The notes below the pieces were generated by a model. The model made no database searches, had not been told where the DNA came from, and saw only the letters and a program-made list of their open reading frames with translations. Shown one piece after another: positions 35,041 to 46,312 of a DNA stretch of 64,000 nt. How positions within the stretch are numbered: position 1 is the first letter of the stretch; every line of letters starts with the position of its first letter. Origin of the DNA: Macrostomum hystrix (lineage: Eukaryota; Platyhelminthes; Macrostomidae); the NCBI GenBank assembly GCA_950097015.1, contig CATNEN010000010.1, positions 2,806,501 to 2,870,500 of the forward strand. The letters run 5' to 3'. A program made the translations under genes and the position numbers.

Positions 35041-36115
35041 ATCATCCACTAGGGCTTCCACTGCACAATCGTCGTCAAATGCGCGCACAGCGTACTGTAC
35101 ACTGTTATGAATATGGTGAAGGCTACAGCCCCAACGTCAATAAGATGGTGCATGTCAGCATCGTCACGCAGCTTCGTCACCAGGCCACCACGGGATCCTG
35201 AAGTGAAAAGACACAAGAGTTGATGAGTTAGACTTAAATAAGAACACTGGGGCATAATGGTAATTGCTGTTACTTACCTCGCATAGCATTGAAATTGTCT
35301 GTCATAATGGACATGACGTTCTCGGTCGGCAAATGGTTGTCCTTGAGCATTTTCAGGACCAATCCTTTCATGCCATCGGCAGTTGAGTCAACCAGCTCCT
35401 CTGTGCCAATGTGCATCAGTAGTACCTTCTGGTGCTCAACTGAGAATACTCGACCTAGTACAACCAGCCAGGAGCGATCTCTTCGCATGCCTTCGTCAAG
35501 TAAGATTGAGAACGGCGCAGTTCTCAACTCCTCGGGCATCAATTTTTTCGCATAAAGTCCTAATGCCTCGCATATGATGTACGCTGTTTTTGTTCTGCAG
35601 CAGGAGTAATCCTCAGCAATTTTGCTGTCTGAAAACGCAACAGGAAGTACCTTGGCCAGCTCATCCATGAAGCGAAAGGAAACATCCTTCTTGACGATTG
35701 TAGTGCACAACCGAAGGCATGCCTCCATCTGCTGATCAGAAGCTTTGTCGCGTCTTGACTCGCCAGCATAAGCAAAAAAAGATGTGATTGACTGTTGCTG
35801 GTTGCTCTTGCCCATTGGGTTTTGCAGATGACCGGCGGCAGCCTTGTGCTTCGCCCCATCAGCATGCTGGCGCAATGCACTTATTCCGTGCAACAAAACT
35901 ACCACGGTCTTCTGACAAACGTTGCAGTAACCTTCGTCCAGCTTTTTCCCTTGGGCGTCACAGTTTTGTCGGCACCATTGGCCAATTGGGGAACAAACCT
36001 CGCGCTGGCAGACCAGTTTCTGGCTTGTTTGCCTTTGTCAGTCAGCCATAGCCACACGCAGTCCTCTGCCACCACTCTTAGTGTGCACAGAAGTCTGTTT
36101 TAACCTTGCCATTTT
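35041..36115 (-). pseudogene. hAT-type transposase, N-terminal half (broken)
   Basis: Read on the minus strand. ATG at about 36112 gives a basic start, MARLKQTSVHTKSGG, then an in-frame TGA after 24 codons. Continuing in the same frame there is a BED/C2H2-like finger (GYCNVCQKTVV...HADGAKH). Then comes the first half of a hAT RNase H-like core: FSILLDEGMRRDRSW with the first Asp, and MTDNFNAMRG with the second. A good donor (gcgag|gtaagt) at about 35270 and acceptor at about 35200 join it to a second exon, VTKLRDDADMHHLIDVG. That exon shifts frame into GCSLHHIHNSVQYAV, the hAT CxxH segment, and stops at the AT-rich boundary near 35041. The C-terminal half is absent downstream. Confidence 0.75.
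35988..36105 (-). repeat. Direct repeat copy 1 (start of the hAT-like gene)
   Basis: 118 bp nearly identical to 36330-36453. It contains the first codons of the hAT-like frame. Confidence 0.9.
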
Positions 36116-36329
36116 ACGGCAATACTTTTTTAGTGTTATGTGAGAGTTTTGCAGCCAAGTCTTTGCTTTTCTACTGTTGTCAGTAGTCTGAATTGTACCT
36201 CTCACATATACACCCTTCTTCAAATGTTGGCACTCTTGCCAACAAATTTTTCTGCTGGCTCTCTTACCCTCCTTTTTGGGGTGGCCAGGTACGCCCACTG
36301 CAAGGAACCAATTGTAACACACTAAAAGT

Positions 36330-36453
36330 GGGGAACAAACCTCGCGCTGGCAGATCAAGACCGGTTTCTGGCTTGTTTGCCTTCGTCAGTCAGCCATAGC
36401 CACACGCAGTCCTCTGCCACCACTCTTAGTGTGCACAGAAGTCTGTTTTAACC
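36330..36453 (-). repeat. Direct repeat copy 2
   Basis: Same sequence as 35988-36105 with a small insertion (atcaagaccg). Here the ATG context is not conserved; cactggtt replaces it. The 224-bp segment between the two copies may have been inserted or created by slippage. Confidence 0.9.
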
Positions 36454-36904
36454 AGTGTGACCACCAGGATTTTCGAAAAAAAATAACTCAGCCAAAAAAA
36501 TAACGCAGGTATGCTACATGTGATTTCTACAGGTATATATGTAGAAATACAGTATACAGTACAGTTATATTATTGTAAGATTAGTTCCTGATAACAAGCA
36601 AAAGTCATGTCACCCGCAGCATGGTCGACACTCGACAGAAAGTATGCAGCCTCATTGGAGTTATTTGCGCGCCTGCTTTGCAGGGGGTCCATCACCTGAC
36701 CTGCCACTGCTGCCAGACTCTTGCAGGGCCTGCTTCGACTTTCGCTTCCATAGCTCCACCTCCGCCTTCTCCGCAGCTGCAAGCATCTCACGCGCCTTCT
36801 AACGTGCTTCGTTGTTTTGATGTTGCTCTTGGCCCAGTTGCTTCTGGCGTTCTCGCTCCTTCTTGTCAGTATTCTCTCGCTCAGCTTGCATGCGCCTTAG
36901 ATTA

Positions 36905-37500
36905 TCAAAATGCTGTTGCATCTTGGCAACAAGCAGTCAAAGCAAGTTCAACGTTTATTTTGCTTGCACTAAAGGAAGTAGCCTTTAGCCATACTTTGAT
37001 CAAAAGAAGCGAATCAAGGGTCAGATCAGCTAGCTGGTTGCGCTGCTTGGTTAGATTAGTCCCAATCCACTTGATCACTCGCTCGCTATCGGCATTGGCG
37101 TGAGGGATATAGCAAGTGGCTCGACACAACGATGCTAGGTGTGGGTACGTTGCAGTTTGAAGCTTGGCCCAGAAAGCCTCTGGATTGTCCTCAGCCGAAA
37201 GATGATCAGGGCAGCATGCTCGAATTTTTGTGACCTCTAGGCGCAGATCATCCAGTCGCTCAGCTAGAATGACAGTCTTGAGGGCCTTGGCGATCCGCAG
37301 AATGGTTAAATCGAAGTTGAAGTCCTCTGCAGAAAGCAGGTACTTTGGATCTACAAATTGCAGAGCTCAAAGTAGCTTGTTGTGCAGCAGCAGGTACGAT
37401 ATGAGTCGGCATGCCAGTTCAACATAGAATTTTCGGGCAGCTGCAAAGAAAGCCACTTTGTCAATGTCGGAGAGCTTGGAGACTGTCCCGTCATCAGTTG
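36905..37500 (-). pseudogene. hAT-type transposase, C-terminal dimerisation region
   Basis: A long minus-strand open segment: DPKYLLSAEDFNFDLTIL..., then ATYPHLASLCRATCYIPHAN, then DSERVIKWIGTNLTKQRNQL, which is the hAT dimerisation motif (YPxL, ...S-ERVFS...KRNxL), and DLTLDSLLLIKVWL. It stops at 36905. On the minus strand this C-terminal piece lies before the N-terminal half at 36112-35041, so the two cannot form one protein as arranged. Either two tandem hAT copies were truncated or the element was rearranged. Confidence 0.78.
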
Positions 37501-37515
37501 GTGTTGGTGATGGTG

Positions 37516-37551
37516 ATGGCCATCACCAACTGAAAAGTTGGTGATGGCCAT
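37516..37551. other. Perfect 16-bp hairpin with GAAA loop
   Basis: atggccatcaccaact, then gaaa, then the exact reverse complement. The RNA would be a stable stem closed by a GNRA-type tetraloop. It lies 8 bp left of a CACTG terminus. Confidence 0.9.
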
Positions 37552-37558
37552 GGCGCCA

Positions 37559-37665
37559 CACTGTAAATGAAAAGTGGCCGAAAAAGCGGCCGAAAGGTGG
37601 CCGAAAGTAAGTGGCCAAATAGTGGCCGAAAGTCTCCTGATTTCAGCTACTTTAAAGTAGCTGAA
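37559..37665 (+). mobile_element. Isolated CACTA/EnSpm-like terminus
   Basis: Begins CACTGTAA and carries repeated gtggccgaaa motifs, matching the left end of the large element at 40497. It ends with a perfect 24-bp palindrome (37642-37665, core agctactttaaagtagct). No matching right end was found nearby, so this is an orphan end or a short derivative. Confidence 0.7.
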
Positions 37666-38501
37666 TTTTCATTCTCGGTTAATTTAGCAGACTGTAAAGG
37701 AGTGTCTTTGGCGAATCAAATAATTAACAGACTTAACAAATAAATCCTTTCAATTACCATGAAAACAAATCATATTTAAAATATTTAACATTGTATAATT
37801 GTTATTTAGAAACTGATTCGTTCGTTTATTTATACTCGAAAATGCCGATAGTTATAAGTTACATACCAATTTAGAAGACTGAACATTTGATAAATTGCAA
37901 CAAATTTACTTAAAAATATATTAGTGAGCAATGTTGCTTTGCAAATATAGCGAATGAAAAAAGTAAGATAAAGTGACATGTAAATTACTAAAAGCAAAAT
38001 AGTATATATGATTGCAGTACACGAAATGCTTTAAAACTTATTGCAAATATCGAGCAGTACAAGGAAAATGTAAATTAAGAAAAATAGCTAACAATATATA
38101 TTTAAAATGCATTTATTCTGTTACATTTATTAAACGCCTATAAAAGTTACTTAATTAAACAATTACATTAATAACTCATGTTAAAATTTCAGTTAAAATC
38201 AAATAAATACAATTATATTCAAACTTTTTGTTAATTAGAAAAAAATGAGCAATCAAGTAAAGATTAGTAGGCTCGGCCTACTCTGACTTAACAAGCCAGA
38301 CACAGAATGAAACAATTTGATAGTTCTTTATCTCAGACAGCAAAAAAGTTTTCCTTTGCTTGAATAACGCAAAAAGAATCGTTCAAAAGTATTTTTTTTC
38401 TAAAAATAGCAGCAATTGCAAAACAGCACATGAGCACACTGTTTAAGTTTTTACATCGGAAGAATGTTAACTAGATTTTTATTGCCTGGTTGGTAGCTCG
38501 C
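37666..38501. other. AT-rich, no gene recognised
   Basis: Featureless AT-rich sequence, possibly the 3' region of the P-like element that follows. Confidence 0.5.
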
Positions 38502-40494
38502 TTAGGGTTGCGCAATTTCAAAAAAGATCTCGATCGTCTCGAGGATGCTTTCCGTTCGTCGGTCATGCTTCAGGTTTAAAGCCAGGAAATCCATGACGTA
38601 CACGAAGATCGACTGAATTGTCGACTCCGTTTTCACGGTGCATACGTCGGAAATCCGAACTCCGGTCCAGCGATAGTCTGGATCAGATTCAGCCACGATG
38701 CTGACCAGACGATTTCTGTCCAAACAATCGCTTGGATTCAGCACCTTTGCCTTGATTGCAAGTAGAAAAAAAACATTTCTGGCGAGCAATTCAGGCTCGT
38801 CGGTAGCTTAAAGATATTGACGACGTGCTCGAGATGATCTTTTGAATAGCTCTGAGCCTCTAGTGAACCAAGCTAGAAGACTTTGCAAGCGATCGCAGAG
38901 TGCAGTGATATTGGTGCCGTCTTGTAGCAGATAGTCTGATTTTGTTGAGCTGGCATACACATTCACAACCCGAAGTGGCTCTTCACACAGCAAGCGTGAA
39001 TTAGCCAGTAATGGGTACGCAGAGAATTCTTCCGAAAGAGACATAAACTGCGCCACCTGAACGCGTTCAGTGAAAGTATCATGCATGGCATCAGACGCTT
39101 CCTTCAGTGATACCAGGAGCTGGCCATCGCGAATCATTGGTGCAAAATGATTGGTGTCGTCATTGCGGGCTAATAACGACAAAGCGGGTTAATAAGACAG
39201 TAATGGTCATTACTGTCTAATAACTGACGAGCAGAGATAAAATAATTCGCTCCTGACATTTGTCGGAGCCAGCCGAACCTGCGCTCGATGCTGTCCGATT
39301 GCAGGGAGCCAAGAAGCACATATGAGAAACCCTCGTGACTTAGCAGGTGTCTAGCACAGGCTGCGATTGACAAGCAGGTTAGCCGGCAGGAAAGAAAAGT
39401 CTCCTTGGACAATCCTGGTTCTCGCGTTGTCTCCCAGTCCTGCGAATATTTTTATGGACGAGGAGTTCCTTTACTTTAGCATTTTTTCATTACTGATCGC
39501 AATTCTAGAAAATTTCATCCCTTATATTTTTTGTTACTCGTATTTATAGGCAGAATTAAAGCAATTGAGTATTTTCATGCAATAAAATATTATGTACGAA
39601 GTATTTCATACCTGCAGAAATCCGGCGAACTCTTCCAGAAAATTCAGCTTCCAGTCAACGGATGAGCGAACAGGATCCTTCGTGTAATCCCGCTTGTAAA
39701 GGCCCTTCGACGCTGACTTGACATTCAGAACATTCCAGAGCTTCATGATCATAGAGATAAAGGTGGCAGTGTCACCCCAGTCCTTGCCTTCGTACTTCGT
39801 GTAGTATGCTAGAGCATCCCGCGTTGACTCACAAAAAACAGCGGTGGCCAGCTTTACAGATGATTTTTCTATACTCTTTGGATTGAGCACAGAAGGATTG
39901 AGCTTATGAGCTAGTCTCACGGGTTTGCTGATTTCGGTATTATAGAGCTGCACTATATGGTCAAAATGAGCACTGCAGGCCTGCGATAGTACAGGTGGAA
40001 ATTCGGGGCAACGAAATACCTTCCGAGCTTGAAAATTGTTGTACACATTTTTCAAGTCATGAACTGGATCGAAGATAAGGAAGATGGGCTGCCCAGTAAC
40101 TTCGTCTATGATAGAAAAATTGTGCTCCTTGTTGCACAGCAAATCGATTATGAACTTTCTATTCACAGGTGCGTTATCCACGGATATTGCGATGACAGAG
40201 AAATGCAGACTTCTAAGAGTATCCATAACTTCTTTAAACCAGTTATTCAGCTTGTAGGCGGTCAGCGTAGATACTGGCTTCATTGTAACCATATCCTTGT
40301 AGTTACCAGCAATGGATTTAATCATGAAGCAACAGAATGTTGATGCGACTGCTCCACTAATCGTCCACGCCGCTAACCTTGCCACTGCTGTATTCAATCC
40401 GGTTGGCAACGTAGATCTCGTCAATGAAGAGAATGACCACCTTCTCCATTTGGGAAAGTTCAGTCCAGATGCTTCTATTCAGGGGTCCTTGACC
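38502..40494 (-). pseudogene. P-element / THAP9-like transposase, 5'-truncated and degenerate
   Basis: Exon 1 runs from 40494 to a donor at 39612 and includes VILFIDEIYVANR (first acid), then after a frame change IFLIFDPVHDLKNVYNNF, a P-superfamily signature, and TATFISMIMKLWNVLN. A 172-bp intron (39611-39440) leads to exon 2, DWETTREPGLSKETFLSC..., with LQSDSIERRFGWLRQMSGAN, another P/THAP9 hallmark. A frame change near 39170 and a premature TAA at 38810-38808 interrupt the C-terminal part (LLAWFTRGSELF, FVYVMDFLALNLKHDRRTES). The N-terminal THAP region is missing because the CACTA-like element begins at 40497. The enzyme would cut DNA for transposition but cannot be made from this copy. Confidence 0.85.
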
Positions 40495-40559
40495 TACACT
40501 GTAAAAAATAAGTGGCCGAAAAAGTGGCCGAAAGGTGGCCGGATGTATATTTGACGTTT

Positions 40560-41279
40560 GTGATGTTAGTTATTTAAGCATAGCAAATCATATGCTCAGT
40601 TTTCTGTGCTCAATTTGTTACTTTGGTTGAAAGTCTAGTCGATTGCTACCTAATATTTATTTTGAAGCTTTTATTTAATAATAATAAAAAAAACTAAATT
40701 AAAATTAGAATTTCAATGAAAGTTTATAATAATTACAAAAACAATGCACGATATAGAAGTGGCTGGGATGGCTGGGATAAAAAGATTTTACTTTAAATTT
40801 TTTCAAACTACAATTACGATTTAAAATTACAAACTTACAATTAGAATTTTAACTAAGGCTATAAACATTACAAAGAGTAATACACGATATACAGAAGGTT
40901 TTTACTAAATTAATTGAAGATAAATATTGCAAGTAGTACTTGCACATATATTAGAAACATTTTTCCAGAACAATGAAACGGTTAATAGTATTGCGAGGGG
41001 GCGTTTCGAGAATAGTAATGAAAGTTTAGTATTACTTTTGAATGGATAACTTATCAACTAGAATTTTTTACCCAATACTTTGTCACATCATTAAGCAACG
41101 TGCAGCTTCAGTTTCAACTCTGAGTCATCATGCGCCAGAGATTTCCAACATCAAAGTCAACACCTCGAGATACAAAAATACGGTTTTTGCAAAAGTTATA
41201 GCAAAACTCTCGTTACCTTACTTTTGAAACTCATCGTTTAAGTCCGATAAACAATACTTCAGAAGTTCATAAGTTACAC
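40560..41279. other. AT-rich interior of the CACTA-like element
   Basis: No coding feature recognised. Confidence 0.5.
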
Positions 41280-41970
41280 TTAAAAAGGCAGAATTTTTAG
41301 AATGCCACGCACCGACTGGTTGGATCCCTTGTTTCTCTTTCGAAAGCCGAAGAGAATTTCGAGCAACTCGATCGCATTTTCAGTGCTCTTGTGATGGCGT
41401 AAATTTAAGGCGACAAAAATCATTACAAATGATTGAATGGCATACAAGCTTGAGTTTTTTGCGCAATTTATGGCGATCCCAGCCACTTTTACGCCCCAGA
41501 AGCCGTTTTCCTGGACGTAAAAGTGCACAAGCTTTATTCGCGTCAAAAAAGACCCGCAAATTTTTTATCTGCGCCTTTATGCAGAGCAGCATGAAGCCGA
41601 ACTTGACAACATCGTCTTCGCTCTCCGGCTTTAAGAACTCTTGGGCCCTTGCGCATCGTCTAAAAAGATCCGAGTTGCTGCACAACCAGCTACAAATACT
41701 GGACAGCTTCTTTCGCTGTAGCTCGTCTTGCAGCAAAAAGTCGCATGGCGTCGGACTGCTGTAATCGGAGTTGGGCGTTTTCGCATAAAGACCAACGACT
41801 CGAAGAGCTTCTTGCGCCAGAAGAGTTCCGTTACAAAGTAATGGATACTCCATTAACTGTTCATTTTTTGGGCAGCTTTAATGCGCTCAGAAAAACTCTT
41901 TTCCAGCAGATCTGCAGCATCCGCCAATGGAACTAGCAGACGACCATTGGATTCGACCGCCATGGCCATT
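41280..41970 (-). pseudogene. P-element-like transposase, C-terminal fragment
   Basis: Aligns by eye with the C-terminal part of 38502-40494. On the minus strand: SNGRLLVPLADAADLLEKSF, a frame change near 41855, then EYPLLCNGTLLAQEALRVVG, CSWLCSNSDLFRRCARAQEF and GFMLLCIKAQIKNL. After another frame change come FVALNLRHHKSTENAIELLE and VRGILKILPF. It differs clearly from the other two P fragments, so it belongs to another subfamily. Confidence 0.75.
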
Positions 41971-42084
41971 TTTTCCCGAAGACAGTTGCTGCCAAATTAA
42001 GCATGGCTTTCCGGTGCAATGCAGGATGCCAGGTCACTTGCCTTTTCTTCCTTATCTTCATCCAAGCAAGGACTTGCACTGTCC

Positions 42085-42345
42085 CGAGTCGAGCGTGGAG
42101 TGCCGCCGTCCCGAGTTGAGCGTGGAGTGGCGCCGTCCCGAGTCGAGCGAGGAGTGCCGCCGTCCTGGGCGGAGCGTGGAGCGTCGCCGTCCCGAGTTAA
42201 GTGTGGAGTGGCGCCGTCCCGAGTTGAGCGTGGAGTGGCGCCGTCCCGAGTCGAGCGAGGAGTGCCGCCGTCCTGGGCGGAGCGTGGAGCGTCGCCGTCC
42301 CGAGTTGAGCGTGGAGTGGCGCCGTCTCGGGTCGAGCGTGGAGCA
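42085..42345. repeat. 27-bp GC-rich minisatellite with higher-order unit
   Basis: About 10 copies of a 27-bp unit (core gagcgtggagtggcgccgtc). Five units form a 135-bp higher-order repeat. Because 27 is a multiple of three, both strands stay open. This is the only clear minisatellite in the AT-rich half. Confidence 0.94.
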
Positions 42346-42516
42346 GCAGCAGCTCTTCTCCTGCGGATTAGTGAGAAACAATTATTTTTTACTGTAGGTT
42401 AGCTTTGAGTTAAACTGTCAGATTGCAAGGCAATAATATATATTTTACCTGCTGCCCTTGTCCTGATGAGAATTGTGTGTACACGGATTGTCGTAGGAGG
42501 TGGGAATGTTGGCATC

Positions 42517-42628
42517 TTCATCCTCCTCCTCGATCTCTTCATCCTCCTCCTCCTCCTCCTCGATCTCTTCATCATCATCCTCCTCCTCCTCGATCTCTTC
42601 ATCCTCCTCCTCCTCCTCCTCGATCTCA
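42517..42628. repeat. TCC-rich simple repeat
   Basis: Runs of tcc interleaved with ctcgatctcttcatc every 27-30 bp. Confidence 0.93.
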
Positions 42629-44259
42629 ATAATGCAGTTTTTAGATTGATAGTTGCTGAATTTTTACCAAACCAAAGCTCTTGAAATGCACCATTTGCAT
42701 TTTTGCAATTAATTGCCTTTTGGCGATTTATAGTGCAATTTGGGCTGCAATGGCTGCAGAATTATTATAAGCAAAGCACTTACAAAACAAACCATTTGAC
42801 TGTTTGGCAATTAACTGCCTTTAGGCAATAACTACTGTGAGACTAGTTAAATGCTCAATGCTTTTTGTTTTAGGCATGGCAGTACTTTTCTCTCAACATT
42901 GATTTGGATATTGATTGATTGATTTGATTTGTTTTGCATTTTTACTATGTCTAATTATGGACTTAGCTAAATAATTAGCCTAGGCCTACCTAATGTTGGA
43001 TAACTTGTATTGAATGGCAAAGCATTTCACTGCAAAGGCATATCTTGTGGTTTCACGTACCTGTGGGTGTTAAAATATACATTTAAAATGCTTAATTTAG
43101 TGGAAAATCTCATTTTAATATAAAGACACAGTGAACAGAATCCGAGTGTAAAAAAGTTTTTAAAACCTAATTATGTTGCTAATTATAAGACTATTTTTAC
43201 AGAAAATTTCAATTTATTAAGGTAGCATGTTCACTTTCAACTTTGTAAATTTATTACCATTGCTAGCTATTCTACTTAGCCCATTTGTAGAAGAACTAAT
43301 AAACAAGATTTAGTTTTTTTATCTATTTTTAAATATATTTATTACTTGGTATTTTTCTACCAATAGCATAAATTGTATTGTTCAGATTTTGATCTTTAGA
43401 ATTCCTAATCCAAATATACAGAATGTCCAAGATTTTCTATTATGAGTATTATTTATTGGACCTTAGTATATGATGTTAATTCATGTGGCTGACTTTGATT
43501 TTTAAGTCTATTTAATAGAACTTTGTGATAAAAAAATTAATGAATGGTAAATTATAATTAATTAGGCCTAGTCACACAGGACATCTGTAACTAAAAAAAC
43601 TTAGCATCTAAGTAGTTTACAATAGTTAGGCATTTTTAGGGTTTTATGTGTTGCAAAACAGTTTGCTTTCTACAGTATTTGGCTTAGGGCTGCATCCATA
43701 ATTGGAAACAATAAGCTTCTAGATATGTACATTAGAGACATATCTAGTATGTCTCTAATGTCTCTAGCTGTAACAAAAGAAAGATCTTGTTACAGCTGGT
43801 GGTGTGTCTATGACGGATTTCACGATCTACTTCAAATTAAAAATAAGACTTCCCGACTTCAGCAATCCTGCCAAAACGAAGAAAATGAACGCAACTCACA
43901 AAGATCTGCGATCTGCGATTTGATCTGCAAATTCCAAGATCGAACAACAGGTATCTACTTGAGTTAGAATTGAGTGATTTTAGAGACTTGTCAACATATA
44001 TATTTGCTTCTTGGAGTCAATTGATACAAAATACAACACAAAGTTATTGTCAAAATAACGAATATAAAATACGAAAATAAATCGACAAGGAAAAAACGAG
44101 CACTATTTTTAATCCGCACAAGGCATGCTGTCCACAAAGAATGACTATTATGAAATTTAAAAGTACACAAAAAAACCTTAAAAAATAAAGATTCGTCCAA
44201 TTTACAACTGCAATAAGGCGGAAGGCCTTTTTGTTTACGAGTTGGAGTGGCAGCAAAGT
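42629..44259. other. AT-rich, no gene recognised
   Basis: Contains a perfect 13-bp hairpin at 43730-43760 (cattagagacata stem, 5-nt loop), followed by a second stem with ctgtaacaa arms (about 43767-43798). No coding region recognised. Confidence 0.5.
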
Positions 44260-44470
44260 TTGTGTGCTGCATTGCACGTATATTTATATACAACGCCTGA
44301 GCGAGATAGAGGGGTCTAGGGAGGTGCGAACTGGTGGCGTGACTTCATACCCCGGCTTAGCGAGCCGGCTGGCTGGGTGCACCAACCCCCACCTCAACTA
44401 GACTGAGGTTGAGGGGTTTTGGGTGCGGCTGCACTGGCGCTGGCTGGTCGCGTGTTGACTCTCCGCCACA
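44260..44470 (-). mobile_element. Solo LTR related to the CsRn1-like element
   Basis: On the minus strand it starts TGTGGCGG at 44470 and ends near 44260, about 211 bp, close to the 221-235 bp of the full element's LTRs. Shared blocks include ggtgcaccca/ggtgcacccg and ggctcgctaagccgggg, and there is a tatataaata promoter-like stretch. The flanks gcaaagt (44253-44259 and 44471-44477) are identical, consistent with a target duplication of at least 4 bp. The internal region has been lost by LTR-LTR recombination. Confidence 0.8.
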
Positions 44471-45069
44471 GCAAAGTATTATTCTTTTAGTTTCGACGAC
44501 AAAAAGAAATTCTCGTAGTGGAAAGTTCCAAGGCAAGGATGAAATGCAAAGATACATTTCTACACATTGCCATCATTTCGAAGAAATAAGCATATTGGCA
44601 GGAGTAAGTCATGAAATAAAATCTTATTGTTGACACTTGAAAGCAATAACCAAAGCACAGGCACAAACTTTGTCACTTCTGATATGCTAATTAACCCTGA
44701 ACACAGATTGACATCCAAATAAAAACTGTTGATTTCGTTATTTCATAACAATATTGGCAAATTAAAAGCTGAAAATTGAGCAAATGTTCTATCGATCAGG
44801 CACAAGGTTCGATTAAAATAAATTGATGCAGCCATATCAAATTGAACTAAGAAGACTAAAAAACTAAAAAGACAGGGGGAAGCTAAAAACATAAAATAAA
44901 TCATAAAAACAGCATTGGACAGCACAAAGGACATAAGATCTAATTGATTTTAGCTGGGGAAGCGATACCAAGCAAGGGGCACCTTAATTTTTTGTAAAAT
45001 GACACACACAGTAGCAACCAACATTGATAGTGCGCTAGGTCCCACACAACTAGTTTCCAAGCAGTTCAA
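44471..45069. other. AT-rich, no gene recognised
   Basis: No open frame of interest; probably 3' flank of the LOTUS-domain gene. Confidence 0.5.
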
Positions 45070-45696
45070 TTAGACCCTGACTGGCCAGCGGCCATGGCTA
45101 GACGGGTCCACAATGTGCCTATCGTTACTGATGGTGACACGCAGGCCGCCAGTGTTGGCCTCGCCGAGGCGCACCAACTGACAGGGCAACTCCTCGTCGC
45201 TTTCCTCATCAACTCTGATAACAGACAGACAGACCCGCTGCCGCTGCTGCTTATAATCAGACTGATAATAGTTGGCGTTCTCATCTCGGCTCCGAGAAGA
45301 CTGAATAGTAGTGTAGCGCGGTTTATAGCGACTGTGAAGCTTCTCCTGCTGGAGTGCGTGCTGGCCAAAGCTATACGATCGAAAAGCGCCACCACCTCGA
45401 CTAGCGCCTCGGTTGGCGCCGCCTGTTCTCTGTCGCTGGATAAGCGAGCAGATGTGGCTTGTCTCCTCTGTTTCTCGACCAAATGCGACTAACTCGCCAT
45501 TCACTAGGTGGATGTAGCCTACATTAGGCAAGCTGCGCATTAGTGAAGTCACATTGTCATGTCCAGCCAGATCGAGGGCGTGCCCGGCCAGGGCCCTGTA
45601 CTGGGCCTGCAGCTCGCATAGTCGGACACCATTCTTAGTGCTGAGAAGTACAGCCCGAAGCAGGCTGTCTTGAGCAGTGGGGCTGGGAGTCGACAT
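45070..45696 (-). CDS. LOTUS (OST-HTH) domain protein
   Basis: An uninterrupted 208-residue frame on the minus strand. Residues 9-75 (QDSLLRAVLLSTKNGVRLCE ... TSLMRSLPNVGYIHLVNGEL) have the pattern of a LOTUS/OST-HTH winged helix, the RNA-helicase- and RNA-binding module of TDRD5, TDRD7, MARF1 and Oskar. A Gly/Arg-rich stretch (GGANRGASRGGGAFRSY) and a Tyr/Arg/Gln-rich tail follow; such regions often bind RNA. No Tudor or NYN domain is present, so it is much shorter than those proteins. A splice acceptor (gattttcag) lies 11 bp before the ATG at 45696, suggesting a 5' non-coding exon. An in-frame ATG at 45717 exists but overlaps that acceptor. It sits inside the CACTA-like element in transposase orientation. 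It may be a captured host gene or a truncated copy. Confidence 0.6.
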   Translation of the reverse strand: MSTPSPTAQDSLLRAVLLSTKNGVRLCELQAQYRALAGHALDLAGHDNVTSLMRSLPNVGYIHLVNGELVAFGRETEETSHICSLIQRQRTGGANRGASRGGGAFRSYSFGQHALQQEKLHSRYKPRYTTIQSSRSRDENANYYQSDYKQQRQRVCLSVIRVDEESDEELPCQLVRLGEANTGGLRVTISNDRHIVDPSSHGRWPVRV

Positions 45697-46068
45697 GAAT
45701 AAACAGCTGAAAATCAATAAGTAAGGATTAGAGCAAAGAGGCTAGCTAAGGAAAATGCTGTATACTTCATAAATATATAAATATTTGTAGAAATTGATTT
45801 ATTAGGCCTAGTCTAAGTGCTAATTAGACAATAAAAACAATTGAAGTATGCAGCTAAGTATTTTGAAAAGCCTACTCCTAACATTTACCAAACTAGTGTT
45901 TAGCATTAAGAAAGTATATTTGCCTGTTTAAATTGCACTTTTTGTTGTTGTGATTTGGAATCACATTAACAACAATTATAACACAGCTGTTTTTAATAAC
46001 AAAATGAATAATAAATAATACACAAATGAAGAAAAAAATTAAAAAAATCCATTTTAGATTTAAGACTA
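45697..46068. other. 5' flank of the LOTUS-domain gene
   Basis: AT-rich. A leader exon is expected somewhere here, but none can be placed. Confidence 0.45.
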
Positions 46069-46312
46069 TCTATATATATAAAAGTGAAAACTCTGTCTGT
46101 GTGTGTGTCTGTGTGTGTGCAACCTTTTGTCTTTATAGACGCCGAAACCGCTCAACCAAATCGTACCAAACTTTGCACATACCTAAAACCACCTACGCTG
46201 AGTGCAATAGGCTACTCAAATTCCCGAAAAATCATTTCCTTCCTGCTCAAAAGTGCAAAAAACTGCTCAAAAATCGTCAAAAAAGCTCAAGGCAAAAGTT
46301 TACCCGAACCTG

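Noticed and set aside
42399-42684. Arg-rich or Pro/Leu-rich short proteins
   Set aside because: Translations of the TCC-rich simple repeat.
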